A stretch of DNA of 64,000 nt from Streptomyces genisteinicus (GCF_014489615.1 NZ_CP060825.1:5032501-5096500), one strand, 5' to 3'. Positions 24,446-32,635 are shown, counted from the stretch's first letter. The notes: generated from the sequence alone by a model not told the origin. Program-made: numbers and translations.

Positions 24446-25147
24446 TCAGTCGCGCGCCAGGGCCCAGAAGTGCTCCAGTATCCGGTCCAGGAAGTCGCGC
24501 CCCGGGCCGCCCGTGTCCTCCGAGGCGTCACCCCAGCTGAGCGTCGCCACCGTCCGTGACTGGTAGTCGGAGTGCAGCCGCTGGAGCACGGCTTCGAGCC
24601 GGGCGCGTTCCATCGGCACCATCCGCGCGACCGGGCGGACGTACGCCTGCCACCGCGCGCCGACCGCGCCGCGCAGCAGGTCGGCGAGTTCCCGGTCCCG
24701 GCCGGTGACGGCCAGCAGGTCGCGGGGGGACAGTTCCAGCGCCTCGGCGAGGGCGGCGGTCTGGCGTTCGCCGCCGCGCCAGCGGCGGGATTCCTCCATC
24801 CGGGCGTACGCTCCGGCGTCCAGGCCGATCCGGCGTGCCAGGTCCTCGGAGGTCCAGCCGCGGGCGATGCGGTGCTCCCGCAAGGTGGTCGCGCCGGCCA
24901 GCAGTTCGGCGGGCGAGCACCACAGCACACCTGCCAGGGCGGTGAGTTCGCGGGTGCCGGGTGTCGCGGTGCCCCGCTCCCAGGCGACCACGGTGTCGGG
25001 GGTGACCGTCAGGCCGTACTGGGCCCGCAGCCCGTAGGAGACATGACCGGGAGCCATGCCCAGGGCTTCGCGCAGACGGCGGGCGGCGAGGGAGTCGAAG
25101 GGCGGGGAGGAGGGCTGGTGCACGCGCACACCGTACGGGCGGGCCAC
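24446..25147 (-). CDS. XRE-family helix-turn-helix protein with two HTH modules
   Basis: 233 residues from GTG 25147; an inner GTG at 25129 is equally possible because neither has a ribosome site. Two HTH_3-like units are visible: residues about 20-75 (RRLREALGMAPGHVSYGLRAQYGLTVTPDTVVAWERG) and about 85-140, with REHRIARGWTSEDLARRIGLDAGAYARMEE as core pattern (only its centre TSEDLARRIGLDAG is diagnostic). The C-terminal 90 residues are helical (YVRPVARMVPMERARLEAVL). Double-XRE proteins of this kind are common next to CitB-like systems in Streptomyces; targets unknown. Confidence 0.82.
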   Translation of the reverse strand: MARPYGVRVHQPSSPPFDSLAARRLREALGMAPGHVSYGLRAQYGLTVTPDTVVAWERGTATPGTRELTALAGVLWCSPAELLAGATTLREHRIARGWTSEDLARRIGLDAGAYARMEESRRWRGGERQTAALAEALELSPRDLLAVTGRDRELADLLRGAVGARWQAYVRPVARMVPMERARLEAVLQRLHSDYQSRTVATLSWGDASEDTGGPGRDFLDRILEHFWALARD

Positions 25148-25211
25148 CGGCGGCGACTACGGTGCGTTCGCCCCAAGCCACAGCTTGTCGGAAGGTCCCA
25201 ACCGGGCTCCC

Positions 25212-25245
25212 GGCGTTCCGGCTACCCGGTGGTAGCCGGAACGCC
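25212..25245. terminator. Hairpin terminator after the CitB-like regulator
   Basis: A perfect 15-bp stem (25212-25226 with 25231-25245) and 4-base loop, 6 bp beyond the stop of the minus-strand regulator gene. Confidence 0.75.
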
Positions 25246-25251
25246 CCCAGG

Positions 25252-25932
25252 TCAGCGCCGCGAGCTCAGCCAGCGGTACTGGAGCTCCGGACGGCCCACC
25301 TGTCCGTACTGCGGCGCCCGGTCCGCCCGGCCCGCGGTGACCAGGTGCTCCAGATAGCGCCGGGCCGTGATGCGCGAGATCCCGACCGACGCGGCGGCCT
25401 CCGTCGCGGTCAGGCCCTGCGGCGACTCGCGCAGGGTCCGGGTGACCGCCTCCAGGGTGGGCCCGCTCAGGCCCTTGGGCAGCGTCGTCCCGGTGCGCGG
25501 GGCGCGCAGCGCGGCGAGCGCCCGGTCGACCTCGTCCTGCCCGCTCGCCTCCCCGGCGGCCGCCCGGAACTCCGCGTAGCGGTCCAGCCGGTCGCGGAGC
25601 GTCGCGAAGGTGAAGGGCTTCAGCACGTACTGCACGACGCCCAGCGACACGCCCTCCCGGACGATCGCCAGGTCCCGGGCGGACGTCACGGCGATCACGT
25701 CGGCCGAGTGCCCGGCCGCGCGCAGCGACCGCACCAGGTGCAGACCGTGCCCGTCGGGCAGGTAGAGGTCGAGCAGGAGCAGGTCCACCTCCGTGCGTTC
25801 CAGCGCCCGGACGGCCTCCGCCCGTGAGTGGGCGACGCCGACGACGGCGAACCCGGCGACCCTGCCCACGTAGAGGGCGTGGGCGTCGGCGGCGACGGGG
25901 TCGTCCTCGACGACCAGAACCCTGATGGTCAT
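25252..25932 (-). CDS. CitB/DcuR-family response regulator
   Basis: 226 residues from ATG 25932, overlapping the kinase stop (ATGA). The receiver domain (about 1-120) has VEDDPVAADAH, the phospho-acceptor Asp in LLLLDLYLPDGHG and Lys in YVLKPFTF. The C-terminal DNA-binding part (about 150-226) has LTATEAAASVGISRITARRYLEHLV and GRPELQYRW, typical of CitB/DpiA regulators of C4-dicarboxylate or citrate uptake. The divergent symporter gene at 27920 is the expected target; the GTGAC/GTCAC site at 27840 is a candidate operator. Confidence 0.93.
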   Translation of the reverse strand: MTIRVLVVEDDPVAADAHALYVGRVAGFAVVGVAHSRAEAVRALERTEVDLLLLDLYLPDGHGLHLVRSLRAAGHSADVIAVTSARDLAIVREGVSLGVVQYVLKPFTFATLRDRLDRYAEFRAAAGEASGQDEVDRALAALRAPRTGTTLPKGLSGPTLEAVTRTLRESPQGLTATEAAASVGISRITARRYLEHLVTAGRADRAPQYGQVGRPELQYRWLSSRR

Positions 25933-27791
25933 GCGCGCGACTCCGTCGGCTGCTCCGGCGCCGGTCTCCCGGCGGTGATCAGCGGCAGCCGGACCGTGAA
26001 CTCGGCCCCGCCGTCCGTGCCGCGCCCCACGTCCACCGTCCCGCGGCCGCGGCGCACCGCCTGCCGCACCAGGGCCAGTCCGATCCCGCGGCCCGGACCG
26101 TGCGTGGACCAGCCGCGCCGGAAGACGTCCTCCGCCCGGTCGGGCGACACCCCGGGGCCGCTGTCGGCGACCCGGACGAGCAGTTCGTCCTCCCCGGCCC
26201 GCAGCGTCACGGTGACCCGCGCCCGCGTGCCGCCGGGCGGCGGAGCACCGGCGCCCCCGGGCGCACCCTGCGCCGGGACCCGCGCGGGCGGCGCCACATC
26301 CGGCGCGCCGGCGGGGCGGGCCGCGCCCCGCCCGGGAGCCGCCCCGGACCCGGGGCCGGCGGGTGCGGGCGCCGGGTCAGCGGGGGCGTGCGCGGCGGGC
26401 GCCTGTCCGGTGGGGGCGTGGACGGTGTGCGCGGGCCCGGGCGGGCCGGGCTCCGGGGCCGCGGGGGAGGGGACGCCGCCGGCCGCGTCCACGGCGTTGT
26501 CGATCAGGTTGCCGAGGATGGTGACCAGGTCCCGGGGCGGCAGGGTGTGCGGCAGGACGTGGTCGTCGATGCGGCTGTCCTCGGTCAGCACCAGCTCCAC
26601 GCCCCGCTCGTTGGCCTGGGCCGTCTTGCCGAGCAGCAGCGCGGCGAGCACGGGTTCGCCCACGGCCCCCACCACGCGGTCCGTCAGCACCTGCGCCAGC
26701 TCCAGCTCCGCCGTGGCGAAGTCGACCGCCTCGTCCGCGCGCCCGAGTTCGATCAGGGAGACCACGGTGTGCAGCCGGTTCGCCGCCTCGTGGGCCTGCG
26801 AACGCAGCGCCTGGGTGAAACCGCGCTCCGAGTCCAGCTCGCCGGAGAGCGCCTGGAGCTCGGTGTGGTCCCGCAGGGTGACCACGGTGCCGCGCTGCTC
26901 GCCGCCGACCACCGGCCGGGTGTTCACCACGACGACCCGGTCGGCGGTCAGATGCACCTCGTCCACCCGCGGCTCGGAGGCGAGCAGCGCCCCCGTCAGC
27001 GGCGCGGGCAGTCCGAGGTCCGCCACGGGGCGGCCCACCGCGTCGTCGCCGAGACCGAGCAGCTCCCGTGCCCCGTCGTTCGCCAGCGCGATCCGCCGGC
27101 GGCCGTCCAGCATCACCAGCCCCTCCCGCACGGCGTGCAGCGCGGCCTGGTGGAAGTCGTGCATCCGGCCCAGCTCGGCGGCGTTCATGCCGTGGGTGTG
27201 GCGGCGCAGGCGGGCGTTGATCACGTAGGTGCCCGCGCCGCCGAGGGCCAGGGCCGCGCCCGCGGCGACGAGCAGGGCCGTGACCTGCTCCCGCACCTGC
27301 TGGGTGATCTCCTCGACGGTGATGCCCGCGCTCACGATGGCGACGACCCTCCCGCCGTCGAGGACGGGGGCCACCGTGCGCACCGAGAGCCCGAGGGTGC
27401 CCTCGAACTGCTCGCTCAGCACCCCGCCGCGCTGGGCCGGCCCGATGTGGCCGAGATACGTCTCCCCTATCCGCTCCGGCGTCGGATGGGTCCACCGCCG
27501 CCCCTCCGGGTCCATGATCACGACGAAGTCCATGCCGGCGTCCTTGCGCAGCGCCTCGGCGTAGGGCTGGAGCACCGCCGACGGGTCCGCGGACCGCACG
27601 GCCTCGGCGACCGAGGGGGAGCGGGCGGCGGCGGCCGCGGTGGCCGTGGTCTGCAGCCGGGCCGACTCCTCGGCCTGGGACTGGTCCGTGACGTAGGCGA
27701 AGAGCGCGCAGCCCGCCACGATCGCGGCGACCAGCACGACCTGCATGGCGAAGAGCTGGCCCGCGAGGCTGCGGGGACGGGGGAGGCGCAT
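25929..27791 (-). CDS. CitA/DcuS-family sensor histidine kinase with a long insertion in the ATPase domain
   Basis: 620 residues from ATG 27791. Order: transmembrane helix (LFAMQVVLVAAIVAGCALFAY), an extracytoplasmic Cache/PAS sensor (about 45-175, with DFVVIMDPEGRRWTHP), second transmembrane helix (TALLVAAGAALALGGAG), cytoplasmic PAS (about 210-310), the CitA-type phospho-acceptor motif QAHEAANRLHTV, and HATPase with ILGNLIDNAVDAAGG and DSGPGV...GIGLALVRQAV. Between the N box and the next beta strand there is an insertion of about 80 residues made almost only of Pro, Ala and Gly (encoded near 26230-26480). This is outside the normal fold and most homologues have only a short loop. Likely senses a C4-dicarboxylate or citrate. 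Confidence 0.92.
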   Translation of the reverse strand: MRLPRPRSLAGQLFAMQVVLVAAIVAGCALFAYVTDQSQAEESARLQTTATAAAAARSPSVAEAVRSADPSAVLQPYAEALRKDAGMDFVVIMDPEGRRWTHPTPERIGETYLGHIGPAQRGGVLSEQFEGTLGLSVRTVAPVLDGGRVVAIVSAGITVEEITQQVREQVTALLVAAGAALALGGAGTYVINARLRRHTHGMNAAELGRMHDFHQAALHAVREGLVMLDGRRRIALANDGARELLGLGDDAVGRPVADLGLPAPLTGALLASEPRVDEVHLTADRVVVVNTRPVVGGEQRGTVVTLRDHTELQALSGELDSERGFTQALRSQAHEAANRLHTVVSLIELGRADEAVDFATAELELAQVLTDRVVGAVGEPVLAALLLGKTAQANERGVELVLTEDSRIDDHVLPHTLPPRDLVTILGNLIDNAVDAAGGVPSPAAPEPGPPGPAHTVHAPTGQAPAAHAPADPAPAPAGPGSGAAPGRGAARPAGAPDVAPPARVPAQGAPGGAGAPPPGGTRARVTVTLRAGEDELLVRVADSGPGVSPDRAEDVFRRGWSTHGPGRGIGLALVRQAVRRGRGTVDVGRGTDGGAEFTVRLPLITAGRPAPEQPTESRA

Positions 27792-27839
27792 GCGTTCAGT
27801 CTGCCTGGCCGGATTTGTGTGAACGAAACGAACGCAACG

Positions 27840-27853
27840 GTGACCGGTGTCAC
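27840..27853. promoter_or_regulatory. GTGAC-CGGT-GTCAC inverted repeat in the dicarboxylate divergent promoter
   Basis: GTGAC (27840-27844) and GTCAC (27849-27853) are perfect inverted arms in the 128-bp space between kinase and symporter starts. A run of AACGA/AACGC direct repeats (about 27822-27839) lies next to it. Either could bind the CitB-like regulator. Confidence 0.4.
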
Positions 27854-27919
27854 AGCGCTGGTGGATAGTCGCGGGGATCCATCGGGACATGGACGCGCAC
27901 ACTCGACGAGGAGGACCCC

Positions 27920-29284
27920 GTGGCCACAGCCAACGGCAGGCGGGACCGTACCCACTATCTCTACATCGCGGTCATCGCCGCGGTCGCGCTCGGTATCGCC
28001 GTGGGGTTCGCCGCCCCCGGGGTCGCTGTCGAGCTGAAGCCCATCGGCACGGGCTTCGTGAACCTCATCAAGATGATGATCTCGCCGGTGATCTTCTGCA
28101 CCATCGTGCTGGGCATCGGTTCGGTGCGGAAGGCCGCCAAGGTCGGTGCCGTCGGCGGTCTCGCCCTCGGCTACTTCCTGGTGATGTCGACCGTCGCCCT
28201 GGCCATCGGCCTCCTCGTCGGCAACCTGCTGGAGCCCGGCTCCAGCCTGCACATCACGGAGGCGACCCGGGAGGCGGGTGCCGCCCAGGCGGAGGGCACG
28301 GGCGAGAGCACCGCGGACTTCCTCCTCGGCATCATCCCGACGACCCTGGTCTCCGCGTTCACCGAGGGCGAGGTGCTCCAGACCCTGCTGGTGGCCCTGC
28401 TCGCCGGCTTCGCGCTCCAGGCGATGGGCTCCGCGGGCGAGCCGGTGCTGCGCGGCATCGGCCACATCCAGCGCCTGGTCTTCCGCATCCTCGCCATGAT
28501 CATGTGGGCGGCGCCGATCGGTGCCTTCGGCGCCATCGCGGCGGTCGTCGGCGAGACCGGGCTCGACGCGCTGAAGTCGCTGGCGGTCATCATGATCGGC
28601 TTCTACGTCACCTGTGCGCTGTTCGTCTTCGTGATCCTCGGGCTGCTGCTGCGCCTCGTCGCCGGGGTGAACCTCTTCGCGCTGCTGAAGTACCTGGGCC
28701 GCGAGTTCCTGCTGATCGTCTCGACGTCGTCGTCCGAGTCGGCCCTGCCGCGGCTGATCGCGAAGATGGAGCACATGGGCGTCAGCAAGCCCGTGGTCGG
28801 CATCACCGTGCCCACCGGCTACTCCTTCAACCTGGACGGCACCGCCATCTACCTGACGATGGCCTCGCTGTTCATCGCCAACGCCACCGGCGACCCGCTG
28901 AGCGCGGGGGAGCAGATCTCGCTCCTGGTCTTCATGATCATCGCCTCGAAGGGCGCCGCCGGTGTCACCGGCGCGGGACTCGCGACGCTCGCCGGCGGTC
29001 TCCAGTCGCACCGCCCCGAACTCGTCGACGGCGTCGGCCTGATCGTCGGCATCGACCGCTTCATGAGCGAGGCGCGCGCCCTGACGAACTTCGCCGGCAA
29101 CGCGGTCGCCACCGTCCTCGTCGGCACCTGGACCAAGGAGATCGACAAGGAGCGCGTCGACCTCGTCCTGGCGGGCAAGGCGCCCTTCGACGAGGCCACC
29201 CTGCTCGACGACCACGCCCCCGCCGAGGAGACCGCCGCACTCCCCGAGCCGCGTGACGACCAGCGGGAGCCGGCCAAGGTCTGA
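27920..29284 (+). CDS. dctA: Cation:dicarboxylate symporter (DctA/GltP type)
   Basis: 454 residues from GTG 27920 behind GAGGAGGA. It is a secondary transporter of the DAACS family that brings in C4-dicarboxylates such as succinate, fumarate or malate. Eight transmembrane segments and two hairpins fit; diagnostic motifs are MISPVIFCTIVLGIG, STSSSESALPRLI (serine-rich hairpin 1), VPTGYSFNLDGTAIYLT, and SKGAAGVTGAG (hairpin 2) followed by GIDRFMSEARALTNFAGN. The C-terminus is acidic. Divergent from the CitAB-like pair, which very likely controls it. Symbol by family and context. Confidence 0.92.
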   Translation: MATANGRRDRTHYLYIAVIAAVALGIAVGFAAPGVAVELKPIGTGFVNLIKMMISPVIFCTIVLGIGSVRKAAKVGAVGGLALGYFLVMSTVALAIGLLVGNLLEPGSSLHITEATREAGAAQAEGTGESTADFLLGIIPTTLVSAFTEGEVLQTLLVALLAGFALQAMGSAGEPVLRGIGHIQRLVFRILAMIMWAAPIGAFGAIAAVVGETGLDALKSLAVIMIGFYVTCALFVFVILGLLLRLVAGVNLFALLKYLGREFLLIVSTSSSESALPRLIAKMEHMGVSKPVVGITVPTGYSFNLDGTAIYLTMASLFIANATGDPLSAGEQISLLVFMIIASKGAAGVTGAGLATLAGGLQSHRPELVDGVGLIVGIDRFMSEARALTNFAGNAVATVLVGTWTKEIDKERVDLVLAGKAPFDEATLLDDHAPAEETAALPEPRDDQREPAKV

Positions 29285-29302
29285 CCCCTCCCCGCCCGCT
29301 CC

Positions 29303-29340
29303 GCGCAGGCCCCCGGTGTCCGCACACCGGGGGCCTGCGC
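29303..29340. terminator. Hairpin terminator after dctA
   Basis: A perfect 17-bp stem (29303-29319 with 29324-29340) with a 4-base loop between the convergent dctA and a small Cys-rich gene. Confidence 0.8.
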
Positions 29341-29365
29341 GCGCCATGCGGGTCGCCGGGACGCG

Positions 29366-29689
29366 TCAGAGCGATTCGTGGCTCTTCAGCGGGTGCCCGC
29401 AGGTGCGGACCACCGGCCCGTCGCCCGTGTCCGCCTTGTAGTCCAGGTACCTGCTGAAGCAGAAGTCGCTGTCGCCCCGGAAGGCCGGACATCCACAGGT
29501 CCGCTGCGGCGGGCCCTGCGACACCACTTCGGTGCAGAACTCCAGGGCTCCGAGGGGCGCGGCATCCGGATCCAGTCCGACCCGGGTGAGCAGGCCGGCG
29601 GCTTCGGTTCGCGCCCGGCCGACCAGCCGGGCCGCCTCCGCGAGGGCGCGCCGCTGCTCGTCGGTGAGGCCGTCGGGCGGGTAGGACAT
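29366..29689 (-). CDS. Small Cys-rich cytoplasmic protein (DUF6422-like)
   Basis: 107 residues from ATG 29689 behind GAGGAGG. The N-terminal half is a helix (LTDEQRRALAEAARLVGRARTEAAGLL). The C-terminal half holds five Cys and several His in FCTEVV, RTCGCPAF, SDFCFSRYL and RTCGHPLKSHESL, a pattern fit for zinc or cluster binding. It resembles small Streptomyces proteins annotated DUF6422, from memory only. It follows an 83-residue gene by 55 bp and may share its transcript. Function unknown. Confidence 0.65.
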   Translation of the reverse strand: MSYPPDGLTDEQRRALAEAARLVGRARTEAAGLLTRVGLDPDAAPLGALEFCTEVVSQGPPQRTCGCPAFRGDSDFCFSRYLDYKADTGDGPVVRTCGHPLKSHESL

Positions 29690-29744
29690 GGTGAAACCTC
29701 CTCGGGCGCCCCCCGGCGCGGGGGACGCTCTCGTCCGTGCACGG

Positions 29745-29996
29745 TCACTGCTCGTCGACGCGCGGGCACTCCATCAGCCCGGGCTCGATCTCCGTGCACT
29801 CGAAGACGGGCTGGGTGATGCCCGCCGTCGTCACCGTGCCCGGTTCCGGCGGCGTCCCACCGAGACCGTCGGGATGGTAGGCGAGCGAGAAGACCCCGGC
29901 CGCTCCCGGATATCTGCCGAGCAGACCGCGGAACTCCCTCACCAGTCCGCCGAACTCCTCCGGCACCGTGCCCACCCGCTCGCGTCGCTCCGTCAT
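29745..29996 (-). CDS. Small hypothetical protein, 83 residues
   Basis: The start ATG 29996 has GGAGGCGG at ideal distance, within codons of a longer frame, which decides the start. The N-terminal half is helical (ERVGTVPEEFGGLVREFRGLLGRYPGAAGVFSLAYHPDG) and the C-terminal half is Pro/Thr/Glu-rich with two Cys (FECTEIEPGLMECPRVDEQ as tail). I do not recognise a family. It is divergent from the MerR-thioredoxin pair and just upstream of the Cys-rich gene, so the two small genes may be an operon controlled by the MerR protein. Confidence 0.55.
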   Translation of the reverse strand: MTERRERVGTVPEEFGGLVREFRGLLGRYPGAAGVFSLAYHPDGLGGTPPEPGTVTTAGITQPVFECTEIEPGLMECPRVDEQ

Positions 29997-30146
29997 GACC
30001 GCCTCCATGTCCGGGACATCGCCCGGCACGTCCTCGGCGAACGGCGCGTCAGCGGTTTCGCCACCGCCGGTGGGGACCGGGCCTGTTCCACCCACCTCCA
30101 GTCTCGCGCGAGACGCGCGCACGCGCAGGGCAAGCCGGTGCCGCCA

Positions 30147-30186
30147 GCCTTGCCTTGACGCCGACGTCAAGGAATACCGTCGCGGC
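30147..30186 (+). promoter_or_regulatory. MerR-type promoter with perfect dyad
   Basis: CTTGACG-CCGA-CGTCAAG (in 30150-30172) is a perfect inverted repeat. It sits between a -35-like TTGCCT and a -10-like ATACCGT, spaced about 18-19 bp, the long spacer typical of promoters that MerR proteins untwist. The predicted start is within a few bases of ATG 30187, so the mRNA is probably leaderless. Confidence 0.6.
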
Positions 30187-30588
30187 ATGCGAATCGGCGA
30201 GCTTGCGGAACGGGCCGGGACCACGACCCGGGCCCTGCGCTACTACGAGGCCCGGGGGCTGCTCCCCGCGCGGCGCGCGGTGAACGGCTACCGGACGTAC
30301 GACGAGGACGACCTGCGGCTGCTGCACCAGATCCGGACACTGCAGGACTTCGGCTTCGGCCTGGAGGAGACCCGGCCGTTCGTCGAATGCCTGCGGGCCG
30401 GGCACCCGGAGGGCGACTCCTGCCCCGCCTCGCTCGCCGTCTACCGGGCCAAGCTCACGGAGCTGGACGCCCTGATCGAGCAGCTCGCCACCGTGCGGGC
30501 GCAGGTCGCGGTGTCGCTGCTGCGGGCCGAGGCGCAGCTGCCCCGGGGCCCGGAACCCCACTGCGAATTCTCGGAGGTCGACCAGTGA
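30187..30588 (+). CDS. MerR-family regulator
   Basis: 133 residues from ATG 30187. The winged helix has MRIGELAERAGTTTRALRYYEARGLL as core pattern (RIGELAERAGTTTRALRYYE is diagnostic) and the second wing NGYRTYDEDDLRLL. A coiled-coil follows (AVYRAKLTELDALIEQLATVRAQ). Three Cys occur: VECLRAG, DSCPAS and the tail HCEFSEVDQ; spacing does not match the mercury or SoxR cluster sites exactly. The stop overlaps the thioredoxin start (GTGA), so the regulator and thioredoxin are made together; redox or electrophile sensing is a fair inference. Confidence 0.9.
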   Translation: MRIGELAERAGTTTRALRYYEARGLLPARRAVNGYRTYDEDDLRLLHQIRTLQDFGFGLEETRPFVECLRAGHPEGDSCPASLAVYRAKLTELDALIEQLATVRAQVAVSLLRAEAQLPRGPEPHCEFSEVDQ

Positions 30589-30983
30589 TCAGTACGGACA
30601 TCGGTACGGACATCAGTGCGGGCATCAGTACCGACTTCGGTACGGGCATCAGTGCAGGAGGCGTCACCGCGGTGACGGACGCGGACTTCGGCGCCCAGGT
30701 CCTCGCGGCCGGGCAGCCGGTCCTGGTGGAGTTCTCCGCCGCCTGGTGCGGGCCGTGCCGTCAGATCGCCCCCGTGCTGAAAGCCGTGGCGGCCGAGCAC
30801 GCGGACCGGCTGAAGGTGGTGGAGATCGACGCGGACACCAATCCGGAGACGGCGGCCCGCTACGGCGTCCTGTCGCTGCCGACGCTGCTGGTGTTCGACG
30901 GCGGCGAGCCGGTGCTCTCCCTGACCGGCGCCCGGCCCAAGCGCAAGCTGCTCCAGGAACTGGCCGGAGTCCTCGGCAGCTGA
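30585..30983 (+). CDS. trxA: Thioredoxin with repetitive N-terminal extension
   Basis: 132 residues from GTG 30585 behind TCGGAGG. The thioredoxin domain (about 28-132) has VLVEFSAAWCGPCRQIAPVL with classic WCGPC, Asp-containing VVEIDADTNPETAARYGV and cis-Pro in SLPTLLVF. The first 27 residues are repeated TDI/TDF/SAG units (ISTDIGTDISAGISTDFGTG), encoded by about five imperfect 12-bp tandem repeats (30589-30660), which is unusual. Other starts inside this tract are not supported by ribosome sites. It is coupled to the MerR gene, implying stress-induced expression. Symbol by family. Confidence 0.9.
   Translation: MISTDIGTDISAGISTDFGTGISAGGVTAVTDADFGAQVLAAGQPVLVEFSAAWCGPCRQIAPVLKAVAAEHADRLKVVEIDADTNPETAARYGVLSLPTLLVFDGGEPVLSLTGARPKRKLLQELAGVLGS
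30589..30660 (+). repeat. Imperfect 12-bp tandem repeats in the thioredoxin gene start
   Basis: Units related to GACATCAGTACG follow one another about six times (variants GACATCGGTACG, GACATCAGTGCG, GGCATCAGTACC, GACTTCGGTACG, GGCATCAGTGCA). All are in frame. Confidence 0.75.
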
Positions 30984-30988
30984 GCGCC

Positions 30989-31020
30989 CGTGCGCCGGTC
31001 CCGCGCGGGGCCGGCGCACG
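30989..31020. terminator. Hairpin terminator between thioredoxin and WGR genes
   Basis: A 15-bp stem with one G-T pair (30989-31003 with 31006-31020), between convergent genes, serving both. Confidence 0.7.
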
Positions 31021-31027
31021 CTCCGGC

Positions 31028-32467
31028 TCAGACCAGGCGCCTGATCTCGCCGCGGACCCGGTAGAAGCCGGCCTGCGCGGGGTGCAGGGAGTCCACCACG
31101 TACCGGGCGCCGGCCTCGCGTATGCCGCGCGGGAACTGCACGTACCAGGAGCGGTCGTAGCCCTCCGACACCACGTGCACCCGCACCCGGCCCCCGCTGC
31201 CGACGCACTCGACGACCACGCCGCCCGCCGGGGCCTCGGAGACCGTGGCCACCGAGGCGGCCGAGACCGCCGGGGTGTAGGTCGGCAGCGCGGCGGCCGA
31301 CTTGACGTCCCTCGCGACGGGGACGGAGCCCTGCTGGGCGGCGGTGACCGCGGTCTCGCTCGCGTCCACGCAGACCAGGGAGCCGTCGGTGGTGACCATG
31401 TACAGCTTCTCGTCGTGGTACTGCATGGACAGCGCGGAGCCGCCGCCCGTGCGCAGCTTCCACAGGCGGGTGCCGTCGGTGTCGAAGCAGTAGACGGACG
31501 AGGCCGAGTCCCCGGCGAAGACGTGCCGGCCGTCGGGGGAGGTGGCGCAGGAGTAGACGGCGGTGTCGCAGCGGTACGTCGCCTCCACCGCGCCCGTCGC
31601 CTTGGAGAGCCGCTGCACCACGTGGCGCGCGGTGCCCGCGTAGACGGCGTCGTCCTCCTGCCAGCCGAAGAGCACCCCGCCCGTGGTGCGGGTGTGCCAC
31701 AGCTCCCCGCTCCCGTCGGGTGCGTAGGCCGTCACACCGCTCTGGTGGCCGTGGTAGACGCCCCGGTCGTCGGCGCGCACCATCCACGCCTGGCCGCCCG
31801 CGGACCGGCGGGCCCACTGGTACTCGTCCTCGTGGTCGATGACGGTGAGGCCGCCGTCGGCGTCCGAGACGTTGAGCACGCCCTCGCGGATGTCGAGCCA
31901 GAAGATGTCGACGTCGGCCGCGATGTCGTAGGCGGCGAAGGGCAGTTTCGACGAGAGGTCGTACACCGTGCCGTCGTCGCAGCCCGCGTAGATCCAGAAG
32001 TCGTCCGCCACGAGGCACTTGACGCCGTCCGGCAGGGAGTAGCGGGCGAGCACGTCGCCGCCGTGGCTGAGCGTGAAGACGTCTCCCGCCTGGTTCCCCA
32101 CCCAGCAGCGGTCCTCGTCGATGTGGATGCCGAAGGCGGCGGAGCCGGTGCGGAAACGCCACAGCACGGGGGCGGTGGAGCGGGCGGTGGACGGCGCGGA
32201 GGTCACCTGGCGGCGGGTCACGGGACGCGCCGCGCGCTGCCCCCGCACCGCCGGGGCGTACCCCTTGCGCACCTTCTCGCCGATCTTCCGCGCCGCGGCG
32301 GCCTGCGCCTTCTCCGCGGTGGGGAACGAGGAGGACTGGAGCTGGCCGGCCGCGCCGATGCGCCCGTACCGCACCGAGACGGCCGTCCCCTCCACCGTCA
32401 CCTCGTAGAACTTGTGCGCCCCGCCGTCGTCCTGCGACAGCTCGAGATACGTCGTCGTACCGGACAT
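31028..32467 (-). CDS. WGR domain fused to a PQQ/WD-type beta-propeller
   Basis: 479 residues from ATG 32467. Residues about 5-85 are a WGR domain (TTYLELSQDDGGAHKFYEVTVEG, VSVRYGRIGAAGQLQSSSF), a module otherwise found in PARPs and DNA-end or nucleic-acid proteins. Residues about 100-390 form repeated blade-like units (GIHIDEDRCWVGNQAGDVFTLS, DGTVYDLSSKLPF, DGRHVFAGDSASSVYCFDTDG). The C-terminal 85 residues (GGVVVECVGSGGRVRVHVVSEGYDRSWYVQFPRG) form a further beta domain. No signal peptide is present, so it is cytoplasmic. Function unknown; roles in DNA-damage response are only inference from WGR. Confidence 0.85.
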   Translation of the reverse strand: MSGTTTYLELSQDDGGAHKFYEVTVEGTAVSVRYGRIGAAGQLQSSSFPTAEKAQAAAARKIGEKVRKGYAPAVRGQRAARPVTRRQVTSAPSTARSTAPVLWRFRTGSAAFGIHIDEDRCWVGNQAGDVFTLSHGGDVLARYSLPDGVKCLVADDFWIYAGCDDGTVYDLSSKLPFAAYDIAADVDIFWLDIREGVLNVSDADGGLTVIDHEDEYQWARRSAGGQAWMVRADDRGVYHGHQSGVTAYAPDGSGELWHTRTTGGVLFGWQEDDAVYAGTARHVVQRLSKATGAVEATYRCDTAVYSCATSPDGRHVFAGDSASSVYCFDTDGTRLWKLRTGGGSALSMQYHDEKLYMVTTDGSLVCVDASETAVTAAQQGSVPVARDVKSAAALPTYTPAVSAASVATVSEAPAGGVVVECVGSGGRVRVHVVSEGYDRSWYVQFPRGIREAGARYVVDSLHPAQAGFYRVRGEIRRLV

Positions 32468-32635
32468 GGCAGACCCCTCCCCAAGACGGAACAGCCGTCC
32501 GTCTCCGGCCCGTTCCCACTGAGGAGAACGCTAAGGGGCACCACTGACACGCCGGCAGGCAGGCGCGTCCGGCCCCCGCCTGCCCGGTGCGCCGCCGGGC
32601 TTCCCGGGGATCACGAAAAATCCCCCGGAACCGAA

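Noticed and set aside
24446..25147. The XRE protein with a nearby gene as a toxin-antitoxin pair
   Set aside because: It has no small partner gene, is 233 residues long with two HTH units, and stands alone between pfkA and the CitB-like regulator.
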